Source: Mantis religiosa (lineage: Eukaryota > Arthropoda > Insecta > Mantodea > Mantidae). From it: a stretch of 64,000 bases of DNA. The translations under genes and the position numbers were made by a program. The stretch is taken from contig CM060952.1 of assembly GCA_030765055.1 (NCBI GenBank), positions 174,509,518 to 174,573,517 on the forward strand. The letters run 5' to 3'. Below, one piece after another: positions 1 through 12,639 of the stretch (position 1 is its first letter; the number at the start of each line of letters is the position of its first letter). The notes beneath the pieces were generated by a model. The model was not told the DNA's origin. It saw nothing but the letters and a program-made list of their open reading frames with translations, and did no database searches.

Positions 1-1594
1 AATTGCAAATATACGTACATGCATATATGCTCACCAATACATATAATGCTATACATTACATTGCTTAGGACGTGATGCATTGTTATAATATAATAGTACT
101 TAATTTGTATTAGGAAAACTATATGAGCTAAAAATTTTTAGGGCTATGAAAAATATATTACTCTCTAACTTCCTTAAGAATCAGCTTTTGCAAAATCTGA
201 ATTTCTGTCTGAGCACGAATAGTATTTATTATAGAGATTGTTTAGGTTGCCGCTCGTCACTCACCACTTAGGGGGAATTCAATTCGACAACACTGCAGAA
301 CTCCGATTGGTTGCTCACCTAGCAGCGCTCAAGGACAAACATCATTCCATTTGAAACAGATAATAGGGACAACTTTTGTTACTATCATCCCCCAGGAACA
401 AAAGTTGATTAGCGACGTGTTGATGTTCCTTTTAGCAAGCAGCCACACTATCTGACTAGCACCGCCTCACGGCACGAAATCTAGTAGTACTCATGAAAGA
501 TGTAAAGGGAACGAAATGTAAAGGAAATGGCGGAAAGGTAAGCACGATAAAAGAGAAATCACCATCGAAAACCAGTGGAAATCTCAAGTCAAAGTGAGTA
601 GTCGCGAGTATCGAACCCGGGAACTATGGAATATGAACCTCACACTTTACTGAAGAGTGAGGTCCTTTGATTTGCCTTATGGGACCTTTACTACGTCTGT
701 CTGTTCAAACTTTTCTACCCTGCTAATGAAATAATGGTTCATATCTGCTAACGAGCAGTATGCGTGTCAACCAAAGTTATGAATTTTTTGAATTCTTAAT
801 ACCAATCCTTTGTTGAAAGGAAGCGAAGTCGAAACCTTGTCTTATTGTGAACCTTCTTTTGTTGGACAAGCTACATAAGTGCATCCATGTTTAAATTATG
901 AAATGAGCAAAAGAAGTAGACTGTGACACGAAAATGGCAGTTCAAGGAACAGGAAACAAGCTAGACTTCGTGTAGCTGTACAAAATAATGTGCATCACTC
1001 CCTTAACCAATAAATGGGATGTTTTCCGTGCCTTACTACTTCATGCAGACATTTTGGACAGGAAAGTAATTTAGCTTCAAAACACGTTCCACATCACAGA
1101 AACTACTGACATAGTCTGAGCAGATATCCTCTTGTTTTTATTGAGTATATGTTATTATTATGATGTAATTATGTAATTTATATTTTTCTTCAACCTATCT
1201 TACATTTAAAGGACCGAATTTTTTCCATTTAAAAAGTGCAATAGCGCTTACGATATGTCATTAAGTTCTCTATGATGACACAACATTTATTTTGCTTGCT
1301 CTGGACATTGGTTTTACTTCCTTTGCTCCTCAAACAGTTTGGTTCGAATTTATGTGAAGAAAAATTATCTTAAATTATTTATTTATAGTCGTTTTAACTC
1401 AATCGTAACACGACCTGTATACGTATTCAATAATTAATGCAGCATTAGTTTGAGAAAATGTTTTCTAAATATACGTAAGATAGATAAAATTATACAGTAC
1501 AGTGAATATTAAATAATTATATTAATAAAAAAAGCTCCAAATTTCGTTTATCCAGGGTGTCAAGACAAATATGTCCAAGACCAAACTAAAATAT
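1..1594. other. AT-rich intergenic sequence, no gene seen
   Basis: No open frame with a recognisable protein is visible. Around 600-632 there is a short minus-strand resemblance to a tRNA B box (a GGTTCGATA-like core), possibly a decayed SINE relic, but no matching A box. The rest looks like unique AT-rich sequence. Confidence 0.5.
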
Positions 1595-2090
1595 TGTGAC
1601 TTTGTGGGTTTGTACAATTAAAAGTCCAATTTGCCCAAATTCCAAATGTTCCTTATTTCCGTCGAAATACACAGCTCAATTGTCACGTAACAACATTACA
1701 TCACATATACACACCACAATCTGCCGAGGTCGAAGACAATTACAATCAGCTCTCATTACACAGCATTTGTTCACAGCTGTTTACTGTTTACTCACAACTC
1801 TCTGCTGTTCTCCACTTACCTCTCCCGCGACTGTTTTACAACTCCCCGTTGGCGTGTCACAATCTCTTAAATACCTCATTAATAATTCTAGATACTTCCG
1901 GAACAAACAAGGAAATCGAAACAGTCAAGATGTCACTAGAATGTTCCATAAGCGTAACTTAATCTGGGCCGGCAATTCCTTTATCTCGCCCTATGCTTAT
2001 CCGCTTTTTGCAGGCTCTTTATTTCCACACCGTCCGCCTATCAGTTCCTTTGTGTGCGGAAGCCGCCTTATCGCGATCAGGTTCGCGACA
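1595..2090 (-). mobile_element. Solo LTR, family copy 1 (minus)
   Basis: Read on the minus strand this 496-bp block starts TGTCGCGAACC and ends GTCACA, so it has TG...CA ends. It is similar along its length to three other blocks in the window (4351-4782, 19299-19661 and 26452-26925). Shared parts are the TGTCGC start, a TATA-like box, and the end region reading ACAAACCCACAAAGTC. No gag or pol sequence lies on either side, so a solo LTR left by recombination is the simplest reading. The flanks are ATAT and ATCT, a possible imperfect 4-bp target duplication. A 166-codon plus-strand frame over it has no recognisable protein and is judged fortuitous. A MITE with very short inverted ends is an alternative. 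Confidence 0.55.
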
Positions 2091-2421
2091 ATCTGAAACT
2101 GAAGTGACGAAACAATCTCCAAAGTTTGCTGAGCAAACAACTAGTCGCCTGGTTTATAATGAAACCTTGAATACTCAAACACGAATATTTTGCGGTAGGG
2201 TAACTAGTAAATATTGCTCATCTGTTTTACTGTATTTAACACAGATTTGTGGAACTGAACCCACTTTTACCGTGAGTATTTTGTGCGTACTTAACCTCTG
2301 GTAGGGAGAGATGAATGGCAGGAGCCTCACGGGGTTTGCCATCAACAGTGATTTTACAGTTCCATTACGGACAGGTCCCTAACATTACCAAAGTACTCTT
2401 TGAATGGCCAGAATAACTATA
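2091..2421. other. Unassigned spacer
   Basis: Sequence between the solo LTR and the TA target of the mariner element. A 103-codon frame at 1993-2304 overlaps the LTR edge and has no recognisable features. Confidence 0.4.
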
Positions 2422-2498
2422 ATGCGATGCATATAAACCTGAATCATTTCAATAGCCGTTACTTTTGAACTAATAATAAGACACGTGCAACTTTGGGA

Positions 2499-3113
2499 GG
2501 ATAGATTAGGATTCGGTACGTAAGCCACCATGCTGGACCTATTGTTCCTATGCCCCCAAGTGGGGGAAACCCCATGAGGAAGGATGAGGTGAAGGAGACA
2601 GTGGGTGGCCGTCCCTAGGAGCCACGACCGTACAGAGGGAAGGGCCCCTACAGTTTACTTGCATAGTGACTTCCGATGACAGGCTAGGACAATGAACTCG
2701 CTCCCCCACAACGGGACGGCAACGAGCCCAGCAGCCTACTTTAATGGTCCCAGGCAGGCGATCCGAGCCCCAAAGGTCACTTCTGGCAGTCCCGAAATGG
2801 TCCCAGTAGAGCGGAGACGGGCAAGCGAACTACTGGAGGAGAAAGTAGTTTTCCTCAGAGCATATCATCCTGCCAGGCACCACGAGACACCCACTGACAC
2901 CCTGAAAGAGACCACCAGATGAGAGATGATATGCAGTGATAATGAAGAAGACATTGAGGGACAGGAAATTCGGGAGATGTAATTAGCCTACCCAGCATTC
3001 GCCTACCGACCCGGGAAAACCCCGAAATGGCTCAGGTAAGTTGACCACGGGAGCCGAACCCGGGCGTCCCGAATGCGGGTCACAGACGAAACCGCCTGAG
3101 CCATCCCGCTCGT
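2499..3113 (-). mobile_element. Composite tRNA-derived SINE, family A long form
   Basis: A 615-bp insertion flanked by the 13-bp direct repeat TGCAACTTTGGGA (2486-2498 and 3114-3126), a clear target duplication inside the mariner left arm. On the minus strand it begins with a tRNA-like head (A box TGGCTCAGGCGG near 3095, B box GGTTCGGCTCC near 3055). A body follows that reads TTTTCCCGGGTCGGTAGGCG, then an AT-rich link around 2925-2960, then a GC-rich 3' domain (2515-2920). Relatives lie at 30484-30996 and 54035-56078, and shorter ones at 6097-6300 and 55871-56078. An open frame at 2692-2922 is not matched by a protein I know. Confidence 0.8.
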
Positions 3114-3261
3114 TGCAACTTTGGGATAATATAATACACAATTGTGAGATTACATTACACTATTTACATCTCAGAGAAAATGTTGGAAGTGTCCTTCACC
3201 AGCATCTGTACATGTTTGCACTCGTCTCAGCATATTCTCTGAAGCTTTAAGGAGATGATAT

Positions 3262-3624
3262 TGAATTGAGAGAAGGTTATTTCTATCAAGATGGAGCAAC
3301 GTACCATAAATCCAATGATGCCATGGAACTTGTAACCAGTTTCTTTGATAATCGAATAATCTCAAAAGGTTTGTGTTGCCCCCAGATCCCCTAACCTAAA
3401 CTCACTGGATTTTTTCTTGTGGGGCTATCTAAAAATAACGTGTACAAGAACAGGCCACGGAAAGTTTATGTTCTCAAGGAATCCATTCGAAACGAAATAA
3501 GTAACATTAGCAAGGATACTCTCCTTAAAACTTCAGATAATATGGTGAGACGAGTGCAAATATGTATAGATGCTGGTGGAGGATACTTCAAACATTTTCT
3601 CTGGGATATAAACAGTGTAATGTA
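3262..3624 (+). pseudogene. Mariner-type transposase, C-terminal remnant
   Basis: This would be the DDE/D transposase that cuts and pastes the element at TA sites. Three successive frames are needed to follow it. The first has YQDGATYH (second catalytic Asp region). The second has NLNSLDFFLWGYLK, where the family normally has SPDL, so the third catalytic Asp has become Asn. The third has RPRKVYVLKESIRNEI and MVRRVQICIDAGGGYF, the usual C-terminal helix region of this family. The N-terminal two-thirds is absent, replaced by the inverted copy of the 3' end. The gene is dead. Confidence 0.8.
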
Positions 3625-3750
3625 ATCTTCAAATTGTGTATTATATTATCCCAATTTTGCCTATTGAAATGGTTCAGGTTTATATGGATCGCACTATATT
3701 TCCTATGATCCAATACAACGCTTTATATATACTTTAAAAAGATATATATT

Positions 3751-4195
3751 TTGTGGTGCGAGCGCTGCGGACCCTTAGCACTCGTGGTACCTCTGACGTT
3801 ACTAGAGGAACCTCAAGCCGAACTGCCAAGCCGCTCCCTATGGGAGCTGTTCGGATTGGGTTGGACTCAAGGGGGCAGTGTGTTCCCGACACCCACGGGG
3901 AATTGGGTACCTCCGGCCAGGCTACGGCTGCCCGGAGGGGGTAGAGGGTTGCCTCATAAATCCCGGGTACCAGCCTGCAGAGCTAGTATAAGGTGTGCTA
4001 GATCACCAGGCGGTCCCACCGAGGTTTTTCGGTAGTCTTCCCTTCGGGGTTGACACGCGTAAGTGACGTATCCACTTCCATCCCGGAGGGGACTTTTTAA
4101 GAAATCAGGTATTGTCCTATGGAAAGACCCCCGGAGTTAGCCATCGCTCCGTGGCTGAAGGAGGCCAGGGTCCTACGACCTAAGGGTCTTGGACT
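3751..4195 (+). repeat. GC-rich dispersed module B
   Basis: A sharply GC-rich block in an AT-rich setting. About 3755-4075 matches the reverse complement of 6470-6790, for example CGCTGCGGACC, TCGTGGTACCTCTGACGTTA and GGAGGGGGTAGAGGGTTGCC. A frame containing RGTSDVTRGTSSRT is open in both copies, but indels break it further on. The 3' part (4076-4195) has no partner in the window. The module may be the 3' domain of a larger SINE or LINE. I cannot assign it to a protein family. Confidence 0.65.
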
Positions 4196-4350
4196 AATTA
4201 GTTAGAGTCTCTGCACTCAACTAAGATACACATTTTGTGTAAGAAAGATTTTTCCTAGTTATCTCTTATTGTTTATCAGTTATACGGAAGTTGTTCAGAA
4301 TGAAGTGCACTTAAGAGGCTTCTCCTGTATTTCATTTGGTATGAAAGTAT

Positions 4351-4782
4351 TGTCGCCGATCGCATTTGTTTCGAGGAGGTGCGGCCGAGGTGCGTCCGAG
4401 GCTCCCAAACAGACAGATAGTTCAGTGTGGAGATAAAAGCCTACCGAAACACATGAAGAGGCAGAGAGCTGACTGGAGTTTGAATTTCATGTTTGTCACA
4501 GGGTATTCCTGAAACGTCTAGAAATATGAGTAGTGGTATATAAGGAAGCCGAGGCTCACCAAGAGAGAATGTAATCGGAGCTGAGTATCGTGGGCCAGCA
4601 ACTGTGTTTTGAAAGTGAACTCTTTGTTTGTGGATGTAGAAGATCAACTGGAAGATTATAGTTGTGTATGTGACGTAATTTTGCTACTGTAGGGGTTGAC
4701 CAAACTGTATTTCTACGGAAATAAGGAACATTTTGAATTCATGCAAATTGGTCCTTTAATTCTACGAACCCACAAAGTCACA
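4351..4782 (+). mobile_element. Solo LTR, family copy 2 (plus)
   Basis: 432 bp, starting TGTCGCCGATCGC and ending CACAAAGTCACA (TG...CA). It aligns with the copies at 1595-2090, 19299-19661 and 26452-26925 through GGAGATAAAAGC, the TATA region, GTGTATGTGACGTAATTTT, and the end. Flanks are GTAT and GTGT. There is no internal retroelement sequence next to it. Confidence 0.55.
4537..4545 (+). promoter_or_regulatory. TATA box of solo LTR copy 2
   Basis: TATATAAGG sits about 186 bases into the LTR, where an LTR core promoter is expected. The plus-oriented copy at 19299 has an AATAAAG polyadenylation-type signal further 3' (about 19599). The minus-oriented copy 3 has TATTTAAAG at the matching place. 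Activity is not shown. Confidence 0.4.
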
Positions 4783-6098
4783 GTGTCTTAAATATTTGGC
4801 GTTTTTATAAAAACCTTTAAAGCATTTTTGAGAAGCTTAAACGTACCGAAAACGTTTTCCATGATAAGACTTTTTTGGTTGACATGATTTTCTAGATAAT
4901 CTTCGTATTAGATACAATCGTATTAGATTGTGGAAATATACTAAATTTAGGATCTTTAGTTATGGGATTACAGATACAACACGCTCTTTTCTTTAAAATG
5001 CATTTTTGGATACAGAAAATCTAAAAACGTGTACTTCTAGTGAAAAATCTGATCGAATTTTGGAGTGAAATGCAGCAACTTCTTTACGTGTTACACAAAG
5101 TAAAATCTGTTCTTGTTTAGATCAAACAGGCATTTGCATCTTGAACAATTACATCAGTTTGTTGATATATATATATATAAGCTTTCCTTTCGCATAGTTT
5201 CCTTCTACCGCCACTCCTGTGAATATTTTAACGAAATCAACGGCTAATTTCGGAATCCAGATTCTTTCAACTTGATGAGAAATGTACCTTTAACTTTATT
5301 TCTATTTCTCAACTGTAGGAAGCAGCTTTTAGAAGGCACGTTTGATAACATCCGTAATCTGATCGCAGAGGATTTGCGTCAGAAAACTTACCTCTTACTT
5401 TTTTTAAGTTGTTTTGTCATAGCATCACTGTTACATTTCGTTTTAAATGACTTGTTTCCGTGCCTCGTAATCCATCGGAGCGTTTGAAATGAGAGCAATA
5501 TCTTACTTGCTCTCATCGACCCGGAACTTGAGCCACGTTCTAATCCTCAGGATTTATTTCCAACAATGAACGTAAACAAGTCGATGATTTTTTAAAACCT
5601 TTTTTTGTCTGTCTCGCCTTGTAGCTCTCTCTTTATCCTGCTTCTGGTATGTCTCAGTTTTCCCAAAGCTGGGGGGCTTAATGTTGGTGGAGCGAGCGTG
5701 CATACTCGGCATTGGATTTAAGCGCGCAATATTTTATGTCGAAATGTCAAAAGAAATCGGCTTTACCGTGTCTCCCAATTACAGGGCATCAAAGACAAAG
5801 GAGTGAGTGCATCCATAAGGCAGCTACCGGCACCTCTGTCACGTGCCGGAAACAATGATGTACGTGGGTCAATCGGAAAAAAGCACACAATACTCATAAA
5901 TCAACTTAAAGGATTTATTGCCAGGAATTACCGATGCGGAATAGAAGTATTTGTGACTTTCCATTTTTCACTCCTGAAAGACCGGATTTCTTTGCTTATC
6001 GTAAGTGTACTGCTATAATTCAAAGTGCAATAACTTCTCTGCACGGAGAGTAAAAGCTGACTTAACGGAGTGAAATGCTTTCGTAGTAACCTACGAGA
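4783..6098. other. No gene seen; short TA repeat
   Basis: AT-rich sequence with a short (TA)n run near 5166-5179. Frames at 5272-5487, 5803-6018 and 5928-6161 have no recognisable domain. A pyrimidine-rich CTGTAG lies just before 5320, but no matching donor was found, so no exon is called. Confidence 0.5.
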
Positions 6099-6300
6099 CC
6101 GAACGAGATGGTTCAGGCGGTCATCTGTGGCTTGCATTCGAAAGGCCCGGGTTCGATTCACATACCCGACCTACCTGACCCAGGTTTTTTTCTCGGAGCT
6201 TTTCTCGTGTCACCAGGCGAATGCCGGAGAGGTTAATTACGTCCACGAATTTCCTATCCTGTTAATTCACCTCCATTATCATGTTCACACCATCTTTCAT
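6099..6300 (+). mobile_element. tRNA-derived SINE, family A
   Basis: The plus-strand head has an A box TGGTTCAGGCGG (6109-6120) and a B box GGTTCGATTCA (6149-6159). It is followed by the family body CCTACCTGACCCAGGTTTTT, GGCGAATGCCGGAGAGGTTA and TTTCCTATCCTGTTAATTCA. It runs directly into the GC-rich segment at 6301. Confidence 0.8.
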
Positions 6301-6860
6301 TGGTGGACTCTTTCAGGGTAGAAGTGTCTGTGGGGCCTTGGCGCTGCATGGCAGGATGATGTGCTCCTGATAAATATTTCTTCCTTCGGTAGGGCGGTCT
6401 CCGGTCTTCGCGCCAGCCTGGTTGAACGTTTCTGGACCATGGTGGGTGGGATTAACAACAGCCCTGTGACTCCACTGGATACGCCAATGACGCGTGTCAA
6501 ACCCGCAGTGAAGACTACCGAGTAACCGCGTTGGGGCCGCCGGTGATCTAGCACAGCAACTACTCGCTCTGTAGGCAAGCACCCGGGACTTCTTAGGCAA
6601 CCCTCTGCCCCCTCCGGGTGGCCGAAGCCTTGCCGGAGGCACCCAATCTCCCATAAGTAACGGGAACCACTGCCCTCTCGAGGCCTACCCAATACGAGCT
6701 ACTCCCACACGGGAAGGGCTGGAGCGTTCGGCTCGAGGTTCCTCTGGTAACGTCAGAGGTACCACGAGTACTCGGGGTCCGCAGCGCGGCGGGTGGGATG
6801 ACGGTTAAGCCGCTCTGCCGGGGAGTTTCCAACTGAAAAGTTGATGTACCCCGCACTCTA
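6301..6860 (-). repeat. GC-rich 3' domain joined to SINE A, with module B inverted
   Basis: The first 100 bases (CTCTTTCAGGGTAGAAGTGT, GCATGGCAGGATGATGTG) match the 3' domain of the composite SINEs read from the tRNA head. From about 6470 the sequence becomes the reverse complement of module B at 3755-4075. SINE A, its 3' domain and module B thus form one 760-bp composite, longer than the 615-bp form at 2499-3113. Minus-strand frames of 87-131 codons over it look fortuitous. Confidence 0.6.
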
Positions 6861-8703
<1,843 letters not shown>

Positions 8704-8917
8704 AGCATGTCTGCCTCACGTTCAAGAGGTCCCGAGTTCGAATCTCGGTAAGGGCGTGTTACCTGGATAAGGTTTTCTCAGGGGCTTTCCCTTGTCCTGG
8801 AAGTCGAATGTCGGGTAACTCTAAGCTCCATGGACCCCGGGCTCATATGAGCATCATTTCACCCATTCCATTCATCGTCCGATATGACTTAACGTTGGAG
8901 GACGTAAATTACACAAA
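8704..8917 (+). mobile_element. tRNA-derived SINE, family C
   Basis: Starts TGTCTGCCTCACGTTCAAGA with B box GAGTTCGAATCTCGG near 8739-8753. It continues GTTACCTGGATAAGGTTTT, GTCGGGTAACTCTAAGCTCC and ATTCCATTCATCGTCCGATA, and ends in an A-rich tail. The same sequence recurs at 49302-49520, with a head fragment at 14322-14430. (CAT)n lies on both sides, so the target site was inside the microsatellite. Confidence 0.8.
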
Positions 8918-9870
8918 AAAAATCATCATCATCATCACGGTATAAGCCTTGTGGTCCGTTCCGACTTCAAGGAAATTGATCGGACCATCTCTTTCGTGGC
9001 CTGCCAACATTTCTTCTACCTACAGGTTTATACTTGTATACTATTTGTGGTGTATGGTCTTCGGTCATTCTCTGCACATGATCTTGCCATTTTTGCCTGT
9101 ATGCAATGATTGTTTCATTTAGACTCTGAATTTCAAATTCTCTTCTAATATTCTCGTTTCTTTTCTTGTCTATGAGTCTATAACCTGCCACCTGTCTCAG
9201 AAATTTCATCTCAGCAGCCTCCACTTTCTTCTGTTGTGAGATAGTCAAGACACAGTTTTCACACCCATAAAGCAGGGTTGGGATTGCATTATTTTATACA
9301 GTTTTAACAAAGTTTGACGATTACAATCTTTAAAAGTTCTTATTATTGTGCCACATATTGTTTGGAATTTGTTTATTTTGTTTTGTATATCACTATTACT
9401 GATATATGGCACAATATAGCCAAGATAATTAAAATAACTTTGTTGTTGGATGGGTTTATCATTTATGCAAATTTTTGCTCTCAAAGGGTTCGTTCTTATA
9501 AAAGCTATTTTTTTTTCATATGAAGTTTGAAGATTATATTCTCCTGTAATATTATTTAATTCATGTATGGCTCTTTGTAAATTATCTTCCGTCTGGTCAT
9601 CAGCAAACAGCTCTCCCTTTTATTTTAAAGTGTGTTCTGAGCATAGTTTGCCATCGTACAACTGCGTCATTAATATATATTAAATAGGGTAGGTGACAAT
9701 GGACACCCCTGTCTTAGTCCTAAATTAATCTCTGCTAGGTTATCTTTTTCTATGGATTTCTCCAATTTAAATTTAATATTTATATACATACTTTGTACTG
9801 TTCCTACTAAATGTTGAAGAAATCCATTTTAATCATTATTTCCAATAACAGATTCCTTTATGAATTTCTT
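8918..9870 (-). pseudogene. Non-LTR retrotransposon (LINE) RT 3' fragment
   Basis: Minus-strand fragments of an endonuclease/reverse-transcriptase ORF, which would copy the element RNA by target-primed reverse transcription. In coding order: GLRQGCPLSPTLFNIY near 9715-9670, LFADDQTEDNLQRA near 9600 (active-site FADD), FNYLGYIV near 9430, and the C-terminal KFLRQVAGYRLID ... YKPVGRRNVGRPRKRW near 9200-8970. Stops and frameshifts separate them, and the 5' half is missing (5' truncation is usual for LINEs). The 3' end passes into (GAT)n. The C-terminal signature is common in arthropod LINEs; I do not assign a clade. Confidence 0.85.
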
Positions 9871-11119
9871 AACAATATAAACAGAAAAATAAAATATAAC
9901 TTTCTTCCAATACATGCACACATTTTAACATAGGGCGTTGTGGAGTGAATACTATTGAATGGGTAGAAAATAAAACTTAAGCAATGGAGATGGATCGAAT
10001 TGGAAGAGCCAATGTACCATGCCTGCAAAAGAGGCAGAATGAAGATGTTTAGTTAACGGAAATTGAGATACCAGTCTGAAAATTCTGAAAACAGAAATTC
10101 GAAGTATTGTGGTAGTGAATGAGGAGAGATGGCCAAAGAATTTTCATACATGTACTTTCTGTAAGAGAAAAGAAGGTAAGACTGAGAAAATTATGTAAAT
10201 CGAACGTATCCAAAGAAAGTTGACTGGCCAGAACGCAAAGTATGGAGGCTGGAAGAGCTGGAAAGTTGCTCACAAATGAAAAAAGGACTCGCAAGTAAGC
10301 TTCACCCGATATAGGGAATCTTTATAGATGATTCAGTTTATTACTGACTCTGGTCATGTGTTGCCTAATTGGATTCCAGATCCCCATTTGTGAAGATTAG
10401 AAAGGTTCAGAAGTATCCATACAAAAACTCCATATTTTCCGGAAAGGTTATTCCGGAGAGCTTTATTTACTGACTGTTAATCACACAAATGCCAGGCCTG
10501 TTGCGCGGTCATTTCTATCCCTGTAACACAGAGCCTGAGGCAAGAGAGATTCTGGAAGCAGGTGCATAATCCCGTTAATGGACGGGAGAAATGAGGGAAT
10601 TCCGATCAACCCTCCGCGTCTGAAAGGGAAGGGTTGAATAGGAGGTAAGCAGTCTTGATAATGAGTGAACGCTTCAGCAGAACCCAACAAAATAAAAAAT
10701 ACACACCATTTCCATGTTCCTCGCGAATGGCAGGGTTGCAAGCGGGATTAGAACCACTTCGTATGATATATATTGCAGTAAGACAAATATTTGTACACTA
10801 ACAGGTATTTAGGCAACTACTGATGAAATTACTACACATATTCGCGTGCTAGGTTTATGATTGAGCTATATGATACTTTGGAGAAACAGCACTTCCTTTG
10901 TATGGTTCATACTGTTAATATATGTTAATGTTCGCATAATCTACATCAAGTTACTATACCATAATTTGAACATTTGATTTTTTCTGACTATGCTAGCTAG
11001 CTAGACGAATTTGTGAATTATTTCACCACACTAACACGTTTCAATCGCAGTGTAAAAAGCTTTGTAAAACACCAAACTGCTAAACATGGTTCATTATTGC
11101 ACCTGATCATTGCACCTGA
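9871..11119. other. No gene seen; one possible tRNA-like relic
   Basis: AT-rich. Around 10481-10760 the minus strand is GC-richer and starts with GGTTCTAATCCCGC, a degenerate B-box-like string, so it may be a decayed SINE. An 86-codon frame there (10481-10741, minus) begins with a hydrophobic stretch resembling a signal peptide (CVFFILLGSAEAF), but there is no upstream gene structure, so it is not called as a gene. Confidence 0.35.
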
Positions 11120-11395
11120 TCACTTCTAAATGAAATGAAATGTGTAGTGTTTAACGCCCGCTTTTACTACATACGGCACCGCAGGCGATGACACTGATGA
11201 TACATGAGATGAAGATGGAGCACCGGTGCAATGAGAGGGCGGGGGAAACCGGAGATCCCGGAGAAACCCCTCCCCAGCACCGTTGGTTCCACCACAAATC
11301 TCATTTTGCGGTCGCCTGGGATCGAACCCGGGCCGCCTTGGTGAGAGCCAAGCGTTCTAACCACTAGGCCACGGCGCGGCCTACCTAGCGTAAGC
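11120..11395 (-). mobile_element. tRNA-Glu-like SINE, family D
   Basis: On the minus strand the head reads GCCGTGGCCTAGTGGTTAGA (A box) then TTGGCTCTCACCAAGG (anticodon-arm-like, CTC) and GGTTCGATCCCAGG (B box). This resembles tRNA-Glu. The body has TGGTGGAACCAACGGTGCTG and GGGTTTCTCCGGGATCTCC. The tail reads AAAGCGGGCGTTAAACACTA followed by a repeated TTTCA motif. A second, head-less copy lies at 14050-14212. Confidence 0.85.
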
Positions 11396-12183
11396 ATGTT
11401 CTTTTAACGTTCTGCTCCTTGTATAGCAAGTGTTCTCTGCCACACACATTCGCTGTCCTTGTCCCACAGCACATTCCTTACAGGGATTTTCTTTGCTTTG
11501 CTATACTATACTACTCTCCCCAGCTTCTGAGCTATATTGGTGATCTCTAGCTCGTTAGACTACCAGCTATGCTGCCTAGTAACATCTGGTCTCTTTCGAG
11601 TTCCGTTGCTGAGCGCTATGAAGCGCTACTTTCGCCTGTAGAGGGAGCCAAAAGCTTGGACAATTGCTTGACGCTGCACCGGGGGGATGGGCCTGGACTT
11701 TTCGTCTGGGAGGCTCTCCGGTACAAGAAAGAGAACCTCTTGAACATCGCATCTGCACTTCGTCGCTCCTTACGTAGGAACATCGGGGACAACATTGTTT
11801 GGCTTCGCTTCATTATATAAGTTCTGGATAAACCTTCTAAATTTCCATTCGAAAGTTTTCCCGGTGTTTCTCGCGTTAATTAAGAAAAATTTCGTGGGGT
11901 TAGTGCACTTTAAACATCAAAAGAAACCCTAAAGACTTTCAATGAGGTTGAAGAAATAATGTATAACCAGTGGCAAGGAAAATTAATTAATATTTTGCTA
12001 AAGATTTGAAGACAAGAGAAATTGTATATTGTTGTTATATTTGAAATTTTAAGAGTATAAATATATCTTTGAAAACATCTAATTTTGAAATACTTTGTGC
12101 CTTTCCTTAACCATCCTATACGGACCTCTGGTAATTTAACGCTTCCACGTTTTAAGTCATTCAAGGAAACGTTAGGAAATAAC
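11396..12183. other. Unassigned; GC-balanced open stretch at 11569-11820
   Basis: Contains an 83-codon plus-strand frame (11569-11820) whose base composition is richer in GC than its surroundings; overlapping minus frames are also open. Residues such as SVAERYEALLSPVEGAKSL match no family I know. No splice sites frame it convincingly. It could be an unrecognised repeat or an exon remnant. Confidence 0.3.
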
Positions 12184-12380
12184 TAGGGCCCGTATTTTGA
12201 TAAAAGTAGTCTTAGACAATGCTTATTGGAAATTAAGTGCATTCTGGAACAAATACGTTGGATATATATGGTTTTAATAGGTCATCAAAATGCATTTTTC
12301 CACATTTTTATAATAAAGTAGTTTTTTAACATTTAGATGCACTTTTCGGTCATATTTTCCACGAATTTATTGGGAATTTT

Positions 12381-12437
12381 GATCTGTAGCCCGCATTCGG
12401 GAGGCCCGAGTTCGATTCCTGTGGCCGACCTGATCCT
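12381..12437 (+). repeat. SINE A head fragment inside hAT
   Basis: ATCTGTAGCCCGCATTCGGG, GAGTTCGATTCC (B box) and GTGGCCGACCTGATCC match the second half of the SINE A tRNA head. The same piece occupies the same place in the other hAT copy (44085-44150), so it was part of the element before the two copies separated. Confidence 0.75.
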
Positions 12438-12639
12438 GAACCATGGGCTTTTTATATAACATGCAACTGCATGTATATACCACTGTGACAATTTTCACAC
12501 AGTGAGAGAAGTGATGAATAGCTTTGATAGGGTAGATTCTAGGGCAATTGTGAGCACACAGGGTGTGTTTTCTAATTCTCAAATCAAGGTAAATTATCCT
12601 TCATTAAATCAAATTTTGAATTTTTTACGAATATCATAA

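Larger units (their letters stand above)
2422..3694 (+). mobile_element. Fold-back mariner-type element interrupted by a SINE
   Basis: Both ends are TA dinucleotides (2420-2421 and 3695-3696). The first 35 bases (ATGCGATGCATATAAACCTG and on) match the reverse complement of 3660-3694. Inverted similarity continues inward: 3127-3252 is the reverse complement of about 3518-3645. The left arm therefore carries an inverted copy of the transposase 3' end. The right arm holds the transposase remnant. Without the SINE (2499-3113) the element is about 660 bp. The left arm keeps about 32 bases (2453-2485) that the right arm lacks. Confidence 0.8.

Noticed and set aside
1596..2096. 166-codon frame
   Set aside because: It overlies the solo LTR almost exactly, is antisense to it, and is not preserved in the other three copies.
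5272..5487. Possible exon after CTGTAG near 5319
   Set aside because: No convincing donor follows and the frame is hydrophobic AT-rich sequence.
10481..10741. 86-codon minus frame with a signal-peptide-like start
   Set aside because: Single short frame in a possible SINE relic, with no promoter, splice sites or recognisable mature domain.
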